From NCBI GenBank assembly GCA_027578815.1, contig JANBTH010000049.1, positions 1 to 45,488 of the forward strand: a stretch of DNA of 45,488 nucleotides. The letters are read 5' to 3'. The notes beneath the pieces are model-generated. The model was not told the origin of the DNA, searched no databases, and was given only the letters and a program-made list of their open reading frames with translations. Of the stretch, positions 1 to 10,954 are shown in pieces. This DNA is from Coemansia sp. RSA 1804 (lineage: Eukaryota; Kickxellomycota; Kickxellomycetes; Kickxellales; Kickxellaceae). A program made the position numbers and the translations under genes. Within the stretch, counting starts at the first letter, position 1; each line of letters opens with the position of its first letter.

Positions 1-111
1 ATTATTCCTGTGACAACAGAAAACGCAGTCATTGGCGATGTTGATATGCGCGTGTTCTCTTCCTTCTATGTTGAATCTATATGCTGCCACTCTGAATTGA
101 ACACGACTATA
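1..111 (-). other. Possible C-terminal scrap of a LINE (zinc-knuckle-like)
   Basis: On the minus strand an open stretch reads toward the left edge and includes HINIANDCVFCCH, with a C-x2-C-C-H arrangement. The run of basic residues followed by a Cys pair recalls the zf-RVT segment downstream of many LINE reverse transcriptases, but only about 37 codons are visible and the window edge cuts it. The plus strand is also open over the same bases, so this is a weak call. Confidence 0.15.
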
Positions 112-3100
112 AGCAAAATATGGTAAAATCATAGAACAAAGGTACATACATGTGTAAATTGATTGTTCTTACTTTAACATTGTTATTAATTGTACTTGCT
201 ATTAACATCATCTTCAGTTCACCATATATAAAGTCAAAACTTTCCAGCAATGTTTTTTCTCTGAAATGATAAGATACTTTATTCATTCCTGTACATGGAA
301 CACAAACTAACAGATACGTTCTAATATCCTTTTCTTCCAAGCAGCAGCTGCCAGCATTTTTCAGTATTTGAGTAAAAAAGGCATCTTACTCGCAATCTCA
401 AAGTAAATGAAAAACTATAGCGTACCCAACTCAAGCGGACCGAGGGTTGTGAAACCAGACGAACCTGTCACTTCAACCACAGGCACGGCAGAAGAAAGTC
501 AGCGATAAACTCTTATATGTTCTTCATTAGGGAAAAATGTCGCTAGCAAAAAGAATGATTGAGGAGTTTAACACCAAGGAAATCAGTTTGGTCAGAGTAT
601 CCAACAATTAATATGTTGGTGCTTTTTTATATTAACCGTTAACGTTTTTGTATGCAGAAAATTTGAATAATAAAAGAAGCTAGCGTTTATCAATCAAGTA
701 CCCTATTTGTTTGTCACACAAAACTGTTGATGTTTTTCATTTTCCTTGAAACTAATCTTGTATAAAATAACTAATTAAACTATGAAATATTTTGATTTCT
801 AAATAAAATTGCTCAGGAAACAACCGATATAATCGCCGGAGTAGGCAGATACAAGCAGCGATTGTCAATTCTATTACTGATAAGCATCGGCCAAAGGATT
901 TTTTGGAAACACATTGAAAATTTGTAATTTAAAAAAGAAAAAGCAAGGTTAGCTTGTTTGTCATTGAAAAACAACAACAAATAATGAGAGACAATAGGAA
1001 AAAATATATTCGATTGCCTTGTGCCTTTTCTGCCATGTGATATGGAGAAGATGAGTGTGGCAATTTAGAATTGTATCCAGCAATTCTTGAAGAAGACAAT
1101 GAACAACGGATGCGCCTGTGTGCGTGTGTACAACATTCAGTCTCTTCCTTTGTTCTTTACTTTCTATTTTTTTCAGTCAGATGTGCACCATCAACGGCAA
1201 CTGGGGCAGATATTGAAACCAGGATGGTAATTGGTTAATTGTCCTTGGTGCCAGCTGAAAGTAAAGATTGACATGCAGCAGATAAGGAGCCATGCAAGTA
1301 ACTCGGGAGGAAAAGCGGACACAAAAGCGGCATTAATAAACAGGCAAGATAAACTAAAACCATAGCAGCCTCGATTGTTAAGCCAATCGGCTGTGGGGTT
1401 GATAAACAAGATGGCAGAACAGCAAAAAAGTTGTTAAAGCAAATCCTTAAAAAAGAAAAATAAGCGGAAGGGAGTAAATGAGGATAACATCCGTAAAATG
1501 GAGCGAGATTTTCATTGCATGTACGCAAACGTAGTTGCTCTTCCGTCAAAGTGTCCATGAATCATTCTGCACATTTTTATCTCTTTCTCATTTTCCGTTT
1601 TTGGGATTGCCAAGTTTCAAATGTGAAAATAAAACCGGAACATCGGGTTTATCATGTTTGTTTAACATCGAGGTTGACAATACAACTTTTTGATATAGGA
1701 ATAGGAGGAGGGGGGAACACGCGGCAAATAAGACACGAAAAGACAAGAAAAATAGACACTTGGTCGGTGCGTTATTTCCTTGTTTCCTGGGTTTTTCCTG
1801 TTTTATATTTTCTATTTCAGCTCGGAGACAAATTAGCAATTTAAGAAACGATCAGGTTTTAATATTCGATGCAAGCAGCCAAAAGGATATTGGAAACAGA
1901 ACCATGACGTTATTGTGTGTGTAAAATACATGAAAATAGCAGCGAAATCAACAACAGCGAGTATTTGAATCTGCTTTTCAGAAACAATAGCCCACCCACT
2001 ACACCAGACACACAACATTATTGAAAATAAATGCAAAAATGGAGGAAAAGCGAGTGCAACAAATAGCAATAGAGTACAGAAAAAAAGCGTGGTATTTTTG
2101 ATGAGGCATGTGCTAGAGGAGATTTGCCTCCAGATTGCAGATCCTTGCGCTAAAAATATTGGCCGCAGATTTACGAGGCTAAAGCCAATAAGCTAAGCTA
2201 CAAAAACAGGATTAGCAAAATAGCTTTAACAGGAAAAAATCCACATATTTTTCGGTTGTGCACATTTGATGGCTGAGAAAAAATAGCAGGGCGCAAAGAG
2301 AAGCCAATACTTTTTTTCCTTCCGGAGCAGCAAGTCCCTGGAAGACAAGCATGTAAAAAAAGCAAGGAAAACCAAATCATGAGGCATCCGAATTTGGGTT
2401 GGGTTTTCTCTTTCTCTCGCTGTATATCGACCATCTTACCAGATCATACGGCCAAAAAAGTGATATACAAGTGTGCGTCCTCCGGGAGCATCCCTATTGT
2501 TCGCAATTCGTCACGCCGTGTGGAGAGCGACAAAATACAAAATGGATGGGCTGCCGAATGGGCCGAAAAAAGGGGAGAAAGGAAGGAGCAAAAAAGTAGC
2601 AAATTGAGCAACCAGTTATAATTGCTCCTGACGAAAAGAAAGGCTAAGATTGACATGGCAAGCAATTTACATACATCTCAAGAACACGGAAGGTGGTGGG
2701 TAATCAGCTGAACAGGCGTGTCTTTATAAAAATAAAAGACTCAAAGCAAACAATAGGAGCAAAAAAAGCGATCAACATTCCTCTACACCTCTTGCCAAGT
2801 TGCATGACTGATGCAGTGGGCAATTGTACGGAGAGACAGCCAAATGAGAATATTCTGTGCTGACCATCATGTACGGTAGGAAGAAAAAGAAGAAGGGGAG
2901 ATGAAGATGATAGAGAAGAGAAATGTGGGAGATTTGTTGCGTGTGTGTGCGTGCGTAAATGCATAACACTAGCTCTGAGCTTTCTATTCGACAGCGTAGC
3001 CGCTGCGCTTATCCTAGTTATTGCATGGTGCGAAAGTAGGCGCCGCAGGCTGAATGCAATTCCTTTTTGTTCTTCTTTTTCTTCTTGAAAACACGCGCTA

Positions 3101-3486
3101 TAAGAGATGGACGAAGGAAAAAAGGGCCGGATTCGTCTAGTGCTGCTTCTGCTAATAGATCCATCACAGCCTTCGCTCCATCTCGTTCTCCAGCTTACAT
3201 AAATACCAGCGTTGCCGCCGGCTCCTCCCCCTTTTTTCCCTTTTCTCTTGTTGTTTGTTCCATTCATTACCATACCCACTCCCCACATCTACCAGCCATT
3301 GGGTTTTTTGTTTTGTTTAGTTTTTATTATATTCTTGCTGTATTAGTTTTTTTCTTGCAGATTCAATCCACCCCCGTCTTTTGTTAGGAACATTTTAATA
3401 TAATCTTCTCCTTCCATCCCTTTTCTTCCCCCCCCTTTAATCTATTGGTTTCTAGCTAAAAAGCACAACCGAAAGCAATAAAAGGG
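112..3486. other. Long intergenic region, no supportable gene
   Basis: About 3.4 kb of AT-rich sequence with only short, unconvincing open frames. The last 300 bases are pyrimidine-rich (long C/T runs around 3228-3250 and 3400-3440) and contain a TATA-like cataaata at 3198-3205. This is typical fungal promoter sequence for the transporter that starts at 3487. A ttcttgcag at about 3353-3361 could be a 5'UTR intron acceptor. No tRNA or repeat was recognised. Confidence 0.5.
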
Positions 3487-4863
3487 ATGTTTGGGATTCG
3501 CTACTACAGCGCCATGACGCAAGTCGTCCTGGTGGGCTTTGTGTGCTTCCTCTGCCCAGGTATGTTCAATGCCGTCAACGGATTGGGCGGCGGAGGACAG
3601 ATGGACGCAACAGCCGGCAACAACGCCAACACAGCACTTTACAGCACATTCGTCGTGTTTGGAGTTCTTGGTGGAGCAATCGTCAACCTGTGCGGTGTCC
3701 GCTACACTATCTTTGGATCTGGATTCATGTATGCACTCTACTCGGCCTCTTACATCTTCTTGAACCACCACCCAAAAAACGCATCGTTCACAATTGCAGC
3801 AGGCGCACTTCTCGGTGTCGGCGCTGGAATTCTGTGGGCAGCGCAGGGCATGATCATGGTGTCGTATCCGCGCGAAGAGGAAAAGGCCAAATACATTGCG
3901 GTGTTCTGGGTGATCTTCAATCTGGGTGGCATGCTTGGAGGCATTCTGCCGTTTGCCATCAACTACAACTCCACGCAGACAAAGAACGCGGATGGCGTGT
4001 ACATTGCGTTTGTGGTGCTTGAGTGCCTGGGCGCCTGCCTTGGTCTGGCACTTGCGCCGCCCAGCAAGGTTACTCGCAGCGACGGCTCCTCTGTTGTGCT
4101 GGTCAAGTACACCAACGTCGGACGCGAGGCCATCGAGGTCATCAAGCTCTTCCTCAACCCAAAGATGCTTGGATTGCTGCCAATGTGCTTCACATCCAAC
4201 TTCTTCTACACCTACCAGTTCAACCACCTCAACGGCGCGCTGTTCAACATGCGTACGCGTGGTTTCAACAACATCTTCTACTGGGGCTTCCAGATGCTGG
4301 GCGCCTTCGGAATCTCCAAGCTGCTGGACAGCAAGCGCTTCTCGCGCAGAAGACGCGGCTTCATTGCGTTTGTGCTGGTGTTTGTGTTCTTCAACGCACT
4401 CTGGGGCGGAGCTCTGGGCGTGTATCTCAAGTACCCAGCCGGACTTCCCGAGGCAGACCGCATGGACTTTAAGGAGAGCAAGCGCGCATCTGGCTACATC
4501 ATCCTGTACATGCTGTGCGGTATCGGCGATGCGCTGTACCAGTCGCTTGCCTACTGGATCATCGGTGCGCTCAGCAACGACAACCAGAAGCTGTCGCGCT
4601 ACGCCGGCTTCTACAAGGGCATGCAGTCGTTTGGTGCAGCCATTGCGTGGCAGCTGGATGTCAAGGTCGTTCCGCGCAACCAGCTTATTGCCAACTGGGT
4701 GCTGATTGTGGCCTCGGCGCCATTCATGCTCTACGTTGTCTGGAATATCAAGGACCATTCTGAGGACATCACCAAGACCATTGGCGGCTCCGACACGGAA
4801 TACGACGAGAAGGCAGTAGCTGCCAATGCCAACACCAGCGTTGATGCCTCGCGCTCCGCCTAG
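3487..4863 (+). CDS. UNC93-like (DUF895) major-facilitator membrane protein
   Basis: A single-exon 458-residue protein with about eleven hydrophobic segments. The start of the hydrophobic domain (FVCFLCPGMFNAVNGLGGGG, about residues 18-37) is the signature of the fungal UNC93-like/DUF895 branch of the MFS fold. The middle has the short acidic-basic loop PREEEKAKY typical after TM4-5, and NFFYTYQFNHLNGALFN lies near residues 238-254. The hydrophilic acidic C-terminal tail (from about 425) should be cytoplasmic. The ATG at 3487 follows aaaggg and sits just before the first membrane segment, so the N terminus is short compared with many family members. The family acts as putative transporters or chaperone-like membrane proteins; the substrate is unknown. 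It has no operon partner, and SEY1 follows 569 bp downstream on the same strand. A 475-codon antisense open frame over the gene is a codon-bias shadow. Confidence 0.9.
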   Translation: MFGIRYYSAMTQVVLVGFVCFLCPGMFNAVNGLGGGGQMDATAGNNANTALYSTFVVFGVLGGAIVNLCGVRYTIFGSGFMYALYSASYIFLNHHPKNASFTIAAGALLGVGAGILWAAQGMIMVSYPREEEKAKYIAVFWVIFNLGGMLGGILPFAINYNSTQTKNADGVYIAFVVLECLGACLGLALAPPSKVTRSDGSSVVLVKYTNVGREAIEVIKLFLNPKMLGLLPMCFTSNFFYTYQFNHLNGALFNMRTRGFNNIFYWGFQMLGAFGISKLLDSKRFSRRRRGFIAFVLVFVFFNALWGGALGVYLKYPAGLPEADRMDFKESKRASGYIILYMLCGIGDALYQSLAYWIIGALSNDNQKLSRYAGFYKGMQSFGAAIAWQLDVKVVPRNQLIANWVLIVASAPFMLYVVWNIKDHSEDITKTIGGSDTEYDEKAVAANANTSVDASRSA

Positions 4864-5431
4864 TTCCATCTAAACTGCTATATTTCTCCTTTACTGCGAG
4901 CGCGGCTTGCCTTCTGTCTGTGCGACTAATTTCTGCCTCGTGGCACCTTTTCTATTCTTTTTTCTTTTCTTATTCGTTTTCAACATGGATACGCGGGCAA
5001 GCCCAACACAGCTAGCTGCTCTCTGAGCAGCTCACGAGAGAGTGAGCTGACGGCTGGCTTGAGCATGTGTGCAGCAATTAAGCAGTAGAAAGAGCAGAAA
5101 AGGCACGTGCATTGCAGCGACTCGTATTCGCTCATTCATCCAGTCCAGATGATGGTGATGATGTTTCAGTGCCATATCTTTGCGTTGTTTTATTTTATTT
5201 ATTCGCTGTAAAAGCGCATTTTCTTCCTTTTCGACGATTTTACAGCAGCTTTCAAAACTTTAGCGTTCCCTTTTCTTTTTCCCTTTTCCCCTCCTTTTTT
5301 CTCTTTTAGTGTTTCTCCGATTCTGAGTTCTTTATATTCCAGCCTCCTTCTATTTCTATTCTTATTCCTATCCAATTTGAATCAAATACACCCTTGTGTA
5401 CTCTACCTTATTGTTGGGCAGCAGCAAGCAA
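4864..5431. other. UNC93-like 3' flank and SEY1 promoter
   Basis: This 568-bp gap has pyrimidine-rich blocks (4945-4980 and 5250-5310) expected of a 3'UTR and then a promoter. A short perfect hairpin, cagctcac/gtgagctg with a six-base loop, lies at 5028-5049. No gene was seen. Confidence 0.5.
5028..5049. repeat. 8-bp perfect inverted repeat in UNC93-like 3' flank
   Basis: Arms at 5028-5035 and 5042-5049 are exact reverse complements around the loop gagaga. It lies 165 bases after the transporter stop and may fold in the 3'UTR. The function is unknown, and an 8-bp hairpin can arise by chance. Confidence 0.4.
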
Positions 5432-8391
5432 ATGGCGTTGAGCAATCAGCAGGTCCCAAGCCTGGACGACGGCAACGGTTTCACGACAGGCACAGCTGCA
5501 GCAGGAGCGATGGCGGCGGTTCCTGGGAATCGGCTGAGCAGGTCGAGGCAATCGCAGTCGCAGTCACGACTTGCTTCGGCCAATTCAACGCGTCTGCAGG
5601 TTATTGACGATGAGCAGCGGTTTTCGTAAGTGCCATTGAGCTATTTTTGTTGCTGTTGTTGTTGCTGTTATACAGACAAGCTGTACACGTAGCGAGAAGC
5701 CAATCGGCTAACATACAGAAACAGCTTTGCCAACTAATTTAAAATGACATTTTCTGACTGCGAAACGTGAACGAGAGAGGCGCTGTAGGGACAGACTGGC
5801 GGATTACATGGGCGACAGGTGGCGACTGGGCGATGCTGGGTTCGACTATAGCGTGGTTGCGGTGTTTGGATCGCAGAGCACCGGCAAGAGTAAGTAAACG
5901 CAACAACGAGAGAGAGTAGGAGAATGGAGCTTATTTTTTTTTCCATGATTATCATCTAATCTGCGGACTGCAGATATGAAGAAGGGGGGGGGAAGCTAAT
6001 CACGACAGCGTGTGGAGATCAATGCCATGCACGGAATGCTTCACGCATACTCTATTTGTAGGCACGCTGCTGAACAGGCTGTTTGGCACAAAGTTCGACG
6101 TGATGGACGATGCGCAGCGGCAGCAGACGACGCGCGGGATCTGGGCGGACCGCGGGACGGACGGAATGCGCGTGGTGATAATGGACGTGGAGGGAACCGA
6201 CGGGCGCGAGCGCGGCGAGAACCAGGACTTCGAGCGCAAGAGCGCGCTGTTCTCGCTGGCGGTGTCGGAGGTGCTGATAGTCAACATGTGGGAGCACACG
6301 GTGGGGCTGTACAACGGGGCCAACATGGGCTTACTGAAGACGGTGATGGAGGTGAATCTGCAGCTGTTCGGCGGCCAGAGTGCTGCCGGCGGAAGCAAGA
6401 CGCTGCTGTACTTTGTGGTGCGCGACCACGTGAGCCAGACGCCGCTGGAGAACCTGGCGCGCACGCTGGAGCAGGACATGCAGCGGATCTGGGACTCGCT
6501 GAGCCGGCCGGCCGAGCTGCAGGACGCCAGATTGGCTGATTTCTTTGATCTGCGATTTGCGTCGCTGCCGCACAAGACGCTGCAGCCCGAGAACTTCGAG
6601 AAGCGCGCGCTGCAGCTGCGCGCGCAGTTCACGGACCGCCAGTCGCCCGGATGCGTGTTCAGGGCGGAGTACAAGCGCAGGGTGCCGGCCGACGGGTTCG
6701 CGCACTATGCGGCGGCGGTGTGGGAGAAGGTGGTCAGCAACAAGGATCTGGATCTGCCGACGCAGCAGGAGCTGCTGGCGCAGTACCGGTGCGACGAGAT
6801 CGCGGCGGCGGCGGTGGTTCCGTTCCGCGCGTGTGTGGAGGAGCTGCGGCCGCGCGTGGAGGGCGGCGCGATAGTCGAGGAGCTGGGGAGCCGGGTTCTG
6901 GGCGCGCGCGCCGCGGCGCTTGCTGCGTTCGACGAGCAGGCGGTGCGGTACCACGGCGACGTGTACGCGAAGCGGCGCGCAGCGCTTGTGCAGACGCTGG
7001 ACGGCGAGCTGCACTCGCTGTTCCTCAGCCAGGTCAGGAACGCATCGTCCCGCGCCGCCAGCTCGTTTGCCAGCGACGGCCAGCGGGCGCTGGAGAGCAG
7101 AGGAGAGGAGAGCGGGGATGGTGGCGAGTCCGAGGGCTTCGCCGCCGTTGTTGGCGGCATCCGCCGACGCGTGACAAAGTGGTTTGCCGCCGTCTGCGCG
7201 CAGCTCACGGCCGAAGACGGAGCGTGGTCGTTCGGCTCCGAGGCGCGGAGCCTCGAGCTGCAGCTGGATGCGGCGGCCGAGCGGCTGCGCGCGGCGGAGA
7301 TGGAGCGCGCCGTCAAGCAGCTGCGGCGCAGGGCCAGACGCGCGATGGCCGACGTTGTTGCCGAGCGCCTCAACAACCCGACGCAGGGCGACATGTGGGC
7401 CGCCGTCATGCGCGACGGATTCGCCGCGGCGGTGACGCGCGCCGAGGATGCGCTGGAGCGGCGGATGGACGGCGCCGGAATGTCCGACGCCGAGGGCCAG
7501 CCGCCGCAGCGGACGGCGCTGGCGCGGCGGCTGCGGCGGGGCGTGTGGGAGGAGCTGGCGGAGCTACTGCGCGAGGAGGTCGGCGACCAGATGGTGCTGC
7601 TGAAGCTGCGCAACGCGCTGGAGGACGGATTCAGATACGACGCCAGCGGCCTGCCGCGCGTGTGGAAGCCGTCGGACGACATCGATGCGCAGTTTGCGGC
7701 GGCGCGCGGCACGGCGCAGGCGCTGCTGCCGACGCTCAGCAGGATCGATGCCGCCTCGCTGCAAAGCGCAGGCGCACCGCCGTCGGCGGCGGCGGCGGCG
7801 CTTGTGCGGCGCGGCTGGGCCACGCTGCCGCCCGCCGGCTTCTTCCCGCCCGGATTCGACTTCGAGGCGACGCTGACGCTCGTCTCGCCGGCGCGGCAGC
7901 GCGAGCTGGCCAAGCGGTTTGCGCGCGAGGCCGATGCGCTGTATCTGGAGGCCAAGCGCGCCATGGTCGCCACGCAGAGCCACGTGCCCGCGTGGGTGCT
8001 TGTTCTGCTTGTTGTGCTCGGGTGGAACGAGGCGATGGCCATTCTCTTCAATCCGCTCTACCTTGTGCTTGCTGCGCTGGTGGGCGGCTCCGCCTTCGTC
8101 ATCCACAGCCTGGGGCTCTGGGGCCCCGTTGCCAGGTCGGCCAATGGCGTTGCTGCGCTTGCCGGCGATCACGTGCACGCGCTGCTTGTCGAGGCCGTCA
8201 ACCGCACCGAGCCCGCCGCGCAGGCGGCGCCCAGGCGGCGGAGGTCGCAGCGCCAGCCGGATGCGAGCGGCAGCAGCTCGGCGGCCGGTGCCGCTGCTGC
8301 CGGCGGCATTGAGCTGGCGCCGCTGGGCGCCGATGCCCCCGCGCCCCCGCCGGCGCCGGCGTCGCCGTCTGCGCCTGCCGCGGGCGGATGA
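5432..8391 (+). CDS. SEY1: Sey1/RHD3/atlastin-like ER membrane-fusion GTPase
   Basis: Three exons, 5432-5625, 5789-5889 and 6062-8391, give an 874-residue protein. Both introns (163 and 172 bp) start GTAAG and end in TAG, and phases match. The second junction falls inside the P-loop serine and rebuilds GSQSTGKS at about residues 92-99. Other GTPase marks are DVEGTDGRERG (about 140) and the RD motif in VVRDH (about 217). A long helical middle follows. Two closely spaced membrane segments lie at about 740-760 and 766-786, forming the hairpin that anchors the protein in the ER. The Ala/Pro-rich tail after about 810 is low complexity. The family drives homotypic fusion of ER tubules using GTP, and length and order fit fungal Sey1 (about 780-870 residues). 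The third exon is extremely GC-rich and most codons end in G or C, producing long false frames on both strands. The gene converges on the F-box-like gene, with stops 104 bp apart. Confidence 0.95.
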
Positions 8392-8495
8392 TGTAGCAGG
8401 CCGGCTGCTTGAGCGGCGCTTCCTTTTTCCTTTTTCTTCTGTTTCTTTGTCTTTCCAGCCTCCACCCGCCCAAAATGAACTACGCTTTTCCTTCG

Positions 8496-9140
8496 CTATG
8501 GCTCGTCGGCTGCGGCCCCGCCGGCCTCCTGCCGCACCACCATGCTCGACACGGAGAGCTCCGTCAGCGCGGGCATCCTGTCGACCATCCGCCTGAGATC
8601 CGCGTAGCTCGTCGGACAGCAGAGCTGCAGACTGGTCACGCACGGCCAGGCGATGCGGTCGATGTCGACGAACTCGCCGCCGAGGCCCACGCTGGCCCTG
8701 CAATCCCTAGCGACGCCGGGCGTGGCCAGCAGGTCGTTGAAGTACCGGTACCAGTCGACCAGCTCCGTGGTTCCGCCGTCCTGCGGATCGCCCGTGCGCG
8801 CGTAGCCGGCCAGCCGGCGTCTTGCCAGATCCAGGCGGAACTGCGTCAGTCTGACCGATGCCCCGCGCGCCTCGATCTCGAGCACCCCGATCGTGGTTGT
8901 GTCCTGGATCGCGGATACCAGCGACAGGAGGTGCGCGCAGAGCTGGATCCGCAGGCACTCGAGCCTGGGAGCTGCTATGCGGTACCTGGGGCTGAACCGC
9001 AGCGCGGGCGCCTGCCAGACATCGTCGCCCGCGTCGTTCTCCACATCGGTGACCGCGCACCTGAGCGTGAGGCTGCGCAGCGATGCAAAGTCCAGGAGTA
9101 CTGGTTCCCCCTCCTCGGCTCCTTCTTCTTCTTTACCTCC

Positions 9141-9175
<35 letters not shown>

Positions 9176-10109
9176 CTGTGGTGGCGGCGGCGAATGCGTC
9201 CCACGGAAACCCCTCGTCGATCTCGTCCAGCCGCAGCGTCACCAGCGCGGCCGCCCGCGTATGCGGCAGATGCTTCGGCTGCTTCGGCACAAACGTGATC
9301 ACGCCGTGCGCCAGATCACCGGTGATCCTGGGCACACCGGCCAGCGCGCCGGCGGGCGCCACCAGCCTGCGCAGCCGGCCCGCGTAGCCGGCCTTGATTG
9401 CCTCGTTGGCAAACACGACGGGCACCTGGTTGCCGTACGGCGGATGCCACACGAAGTCGGTCGCGGCAGGCAGGAGGTGGGCGAACTCGCGGCCCAGCTC
9501 GCCGGCCTGCGCTACGCCAGCCGGCACGGCGCGCCAGATCAGGCGGCCGTACGGATCCAATGCGAATCCCAGCTCCACCCGCGTCACCCGGGCGAGGAGC
9601 GCCCGGTGGCCCCGTATTGCGCCCACCGCCGCGGCCAGCGTGTGCGCTGGGATGTCGGGGCACGCCAGGCGGAGCTGCAGCCGCTGTGGAAAACAGACCC
9701 ACGCCTCGTCCTCCTTCTTCTGGCTGGTCCGCGGGACTATGTCCAGACTTGTTTTCACCCGCATCCCGCCCGGCTGCTCTCCAGCGTCGTTATTTGCGGG
9801 CGGTGGCAACAGCGGTTCTGTCGCCACCTCGGTGCCGCCGCCCGCCGCGCTACTACGCGCGCTGGCTTTGACGTATCTGCAGTGCACCACCGAGTCGCGG
9901 TGCACGATCGGCAGCCCCAGCCGTCGCCATCTCCGGCACACCGCAACAACCGCCAGCCTGCGCTTCCATGCCTCCGCTGCTGCGCGGAACGCGCGGGCGT
10001 CTGGTGCTGCGTTGTTTTCCGCGCAGACTGTCTCGAACACCGAGCACAGCACGAGGTCGGGAAGATGGGGGAGCCTCCCAGATGTCGTGGTGGTGGTGTC
10101 GCTGCTCAT
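8496..10109 (-). CDS. F-box-like/LRR-type protein, GC-rich family member
   Basis: A single-exon 537-residue protein. The open frame runs 12 codons further upstream, but only to a TTG; the first ATG is at 10109. The N terminus (LPHLPDLVLCSVFETV ... VCRRWRRLGLPIVHRD) has the F-box-like pattern of a short hydrophobic helix followed by a W-R-R-L motif. The same layout is seen in the two AT-rich relatives at 10955 and 31161. The rest looks like irregular leucine-rich repeats ending in PALTELSVSSMVV. An acidic insert with a poly-Ser tract, coded by 9143-9174, interrupts the middle. F-box proteins recruit substrates to SCF ubiquitin ligases; whether this divergent one binds Skp1 cannot be seen. Codon use is strongly GC-biased, unlike its relatives. 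An overlapping 694-codon plus-strand open frame is judged a shadow, because the minus frame carries the family motifs. Confidence 0.75.
9143..9174. repeat. (GCT)n microsatellite encoding poly-Ser
   Basis: About ten tandem trinucleotide units inside the F-box-like gene, read as AGC serine codons on the minus strand. It is likely length-variable between strains. Confidence 0.8.
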
Positions 10110-10157
10110 TCGGGTTTTCTTTATCCTACTGCTGCGCTCCTGCAATACACCCGGTGT

Positions 10158-10183
10158 GATATAATACGGAGATATAATACGGA
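10158..10183. promoter_or_regulatory. Tandem 13-bp TATA-like repeat upstream of F-box-like gene
   Basis: Two exact copies of gatataatacgga stand head to tail, 49 bases upstream of the minus-strand ATG at 10109. Read on the minus strand each holds tattatat, so the doublet is well placed to act as a duplicated TATA element. The role is inferred from position only. Confidence 0.4.
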
Positions 10184-10517
10184 ATACAATATAAAAAGTA
10201 TTTTGTTCAAAGGTGTTGGATTAATGGTATCAGCAGAATGTCAGCTACATATGAATAATACGTGGGATATTTATACCAGAGTCGAAACAGAAACAAAAAA
10301 GAAAACCCCACCCTACATGTCACTATGGGTTCATACGGAACAATACATTATGTATAAATTAAAAGACGGAATGCAATACCAAAATGTATCATATTCCTCT
10401 TTTAAAGAGAGCAGAATCCAGCCGTGCCAAAACACCTGTATTACTAGGTCCTCTCTTTACCAAAAAGATGACACGCGGGGCGGCAATTTTTGAATATAAA
10501 AATTATTCATTACTCAT

Positions 10518-10556
10518 TTTATATCTACAGCGACATTCTGTTGCTGTAGATATAAA
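10518..10556. repeat. 14-bp perfect inverted repeat in divergent promoter region
   Basis: The arms tttatatctacagc (10518-10531) and gctgtagatataaa (10543-10556) are exact reverse complements around an 11-base spacer. It sits between the divergent F-box-like genes, 398 bp before the plus-strand start. It could be a palindromic protein-binding site or a small hairpin RNA stem. The rest of 10110-10954 holds AT-rich promoter sequence and no gene. Confidence 0.6.
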
Positions 10557-10954
10557 GAGATTGAAGAAAAAAGTATGAGCCGTGCAGAAATGGCTATAAA
10601 GTCCCGCCTACTAAATAAATCAGGAGGAAGTGGGGGTCTTTACATAATAATTTTGGATTACCACATATGCACGTGCCACGACGTATCATCGCACATATCC
10701 TTGTTAAGCTGGACATCAGATGTTCAGTTTTACGATTCAAAACCCACTCTTTTCTGCAAAGATGACTGCGTCTTGTGAATTTGGGTTAGAAAAGGAAATT
10801 GAAATTTTACATTTCTAACTACAGCATTTAAAGAAGACTCTGTTGTCTTTGGGGCCAATTAAGTCTAATTTTTTATTTTAGAAACCCCCCCCCGCTTTCA
10901 TTTTTCCACACTAGGCATGCATGAAATTTCAACACTATCGCTCCATTGTAAAAA

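Noticed and set aside
2704..3288. 194-codon minus-strand open frame upstream of the UNC93-like gene
   Set aside because: It is low complexity with a His/Thr repeat (from gtgtgtgcgtgcg) and covers a pyrimidine-rich promoter. No domain is seen.
3442..4869. 475-codon minus-strand open frame opposite the UNC93-like gene
   Set aside because: It is rich in Glu/Val/His/Ala with no motif, while the plus frame has a full set of membrane segments and family signatures. It is a codon-bias shadow.
6705..8051. 448-codon minus-strand open frame inside SEY1
   Set aside because: It is Ser/Ala/Arg-rich and arises from GC-rich third positions. SEY1 motifs are on the other strand.
8409..10493. 694-codon plus-strand open frame opposite the GC-rich F-box-like gene
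   Set aside because: It has Arg/Ala/Gly/Pro-rich, motif-free sequence. The minus frame shares the F-box-like layout with two other genes in the window.
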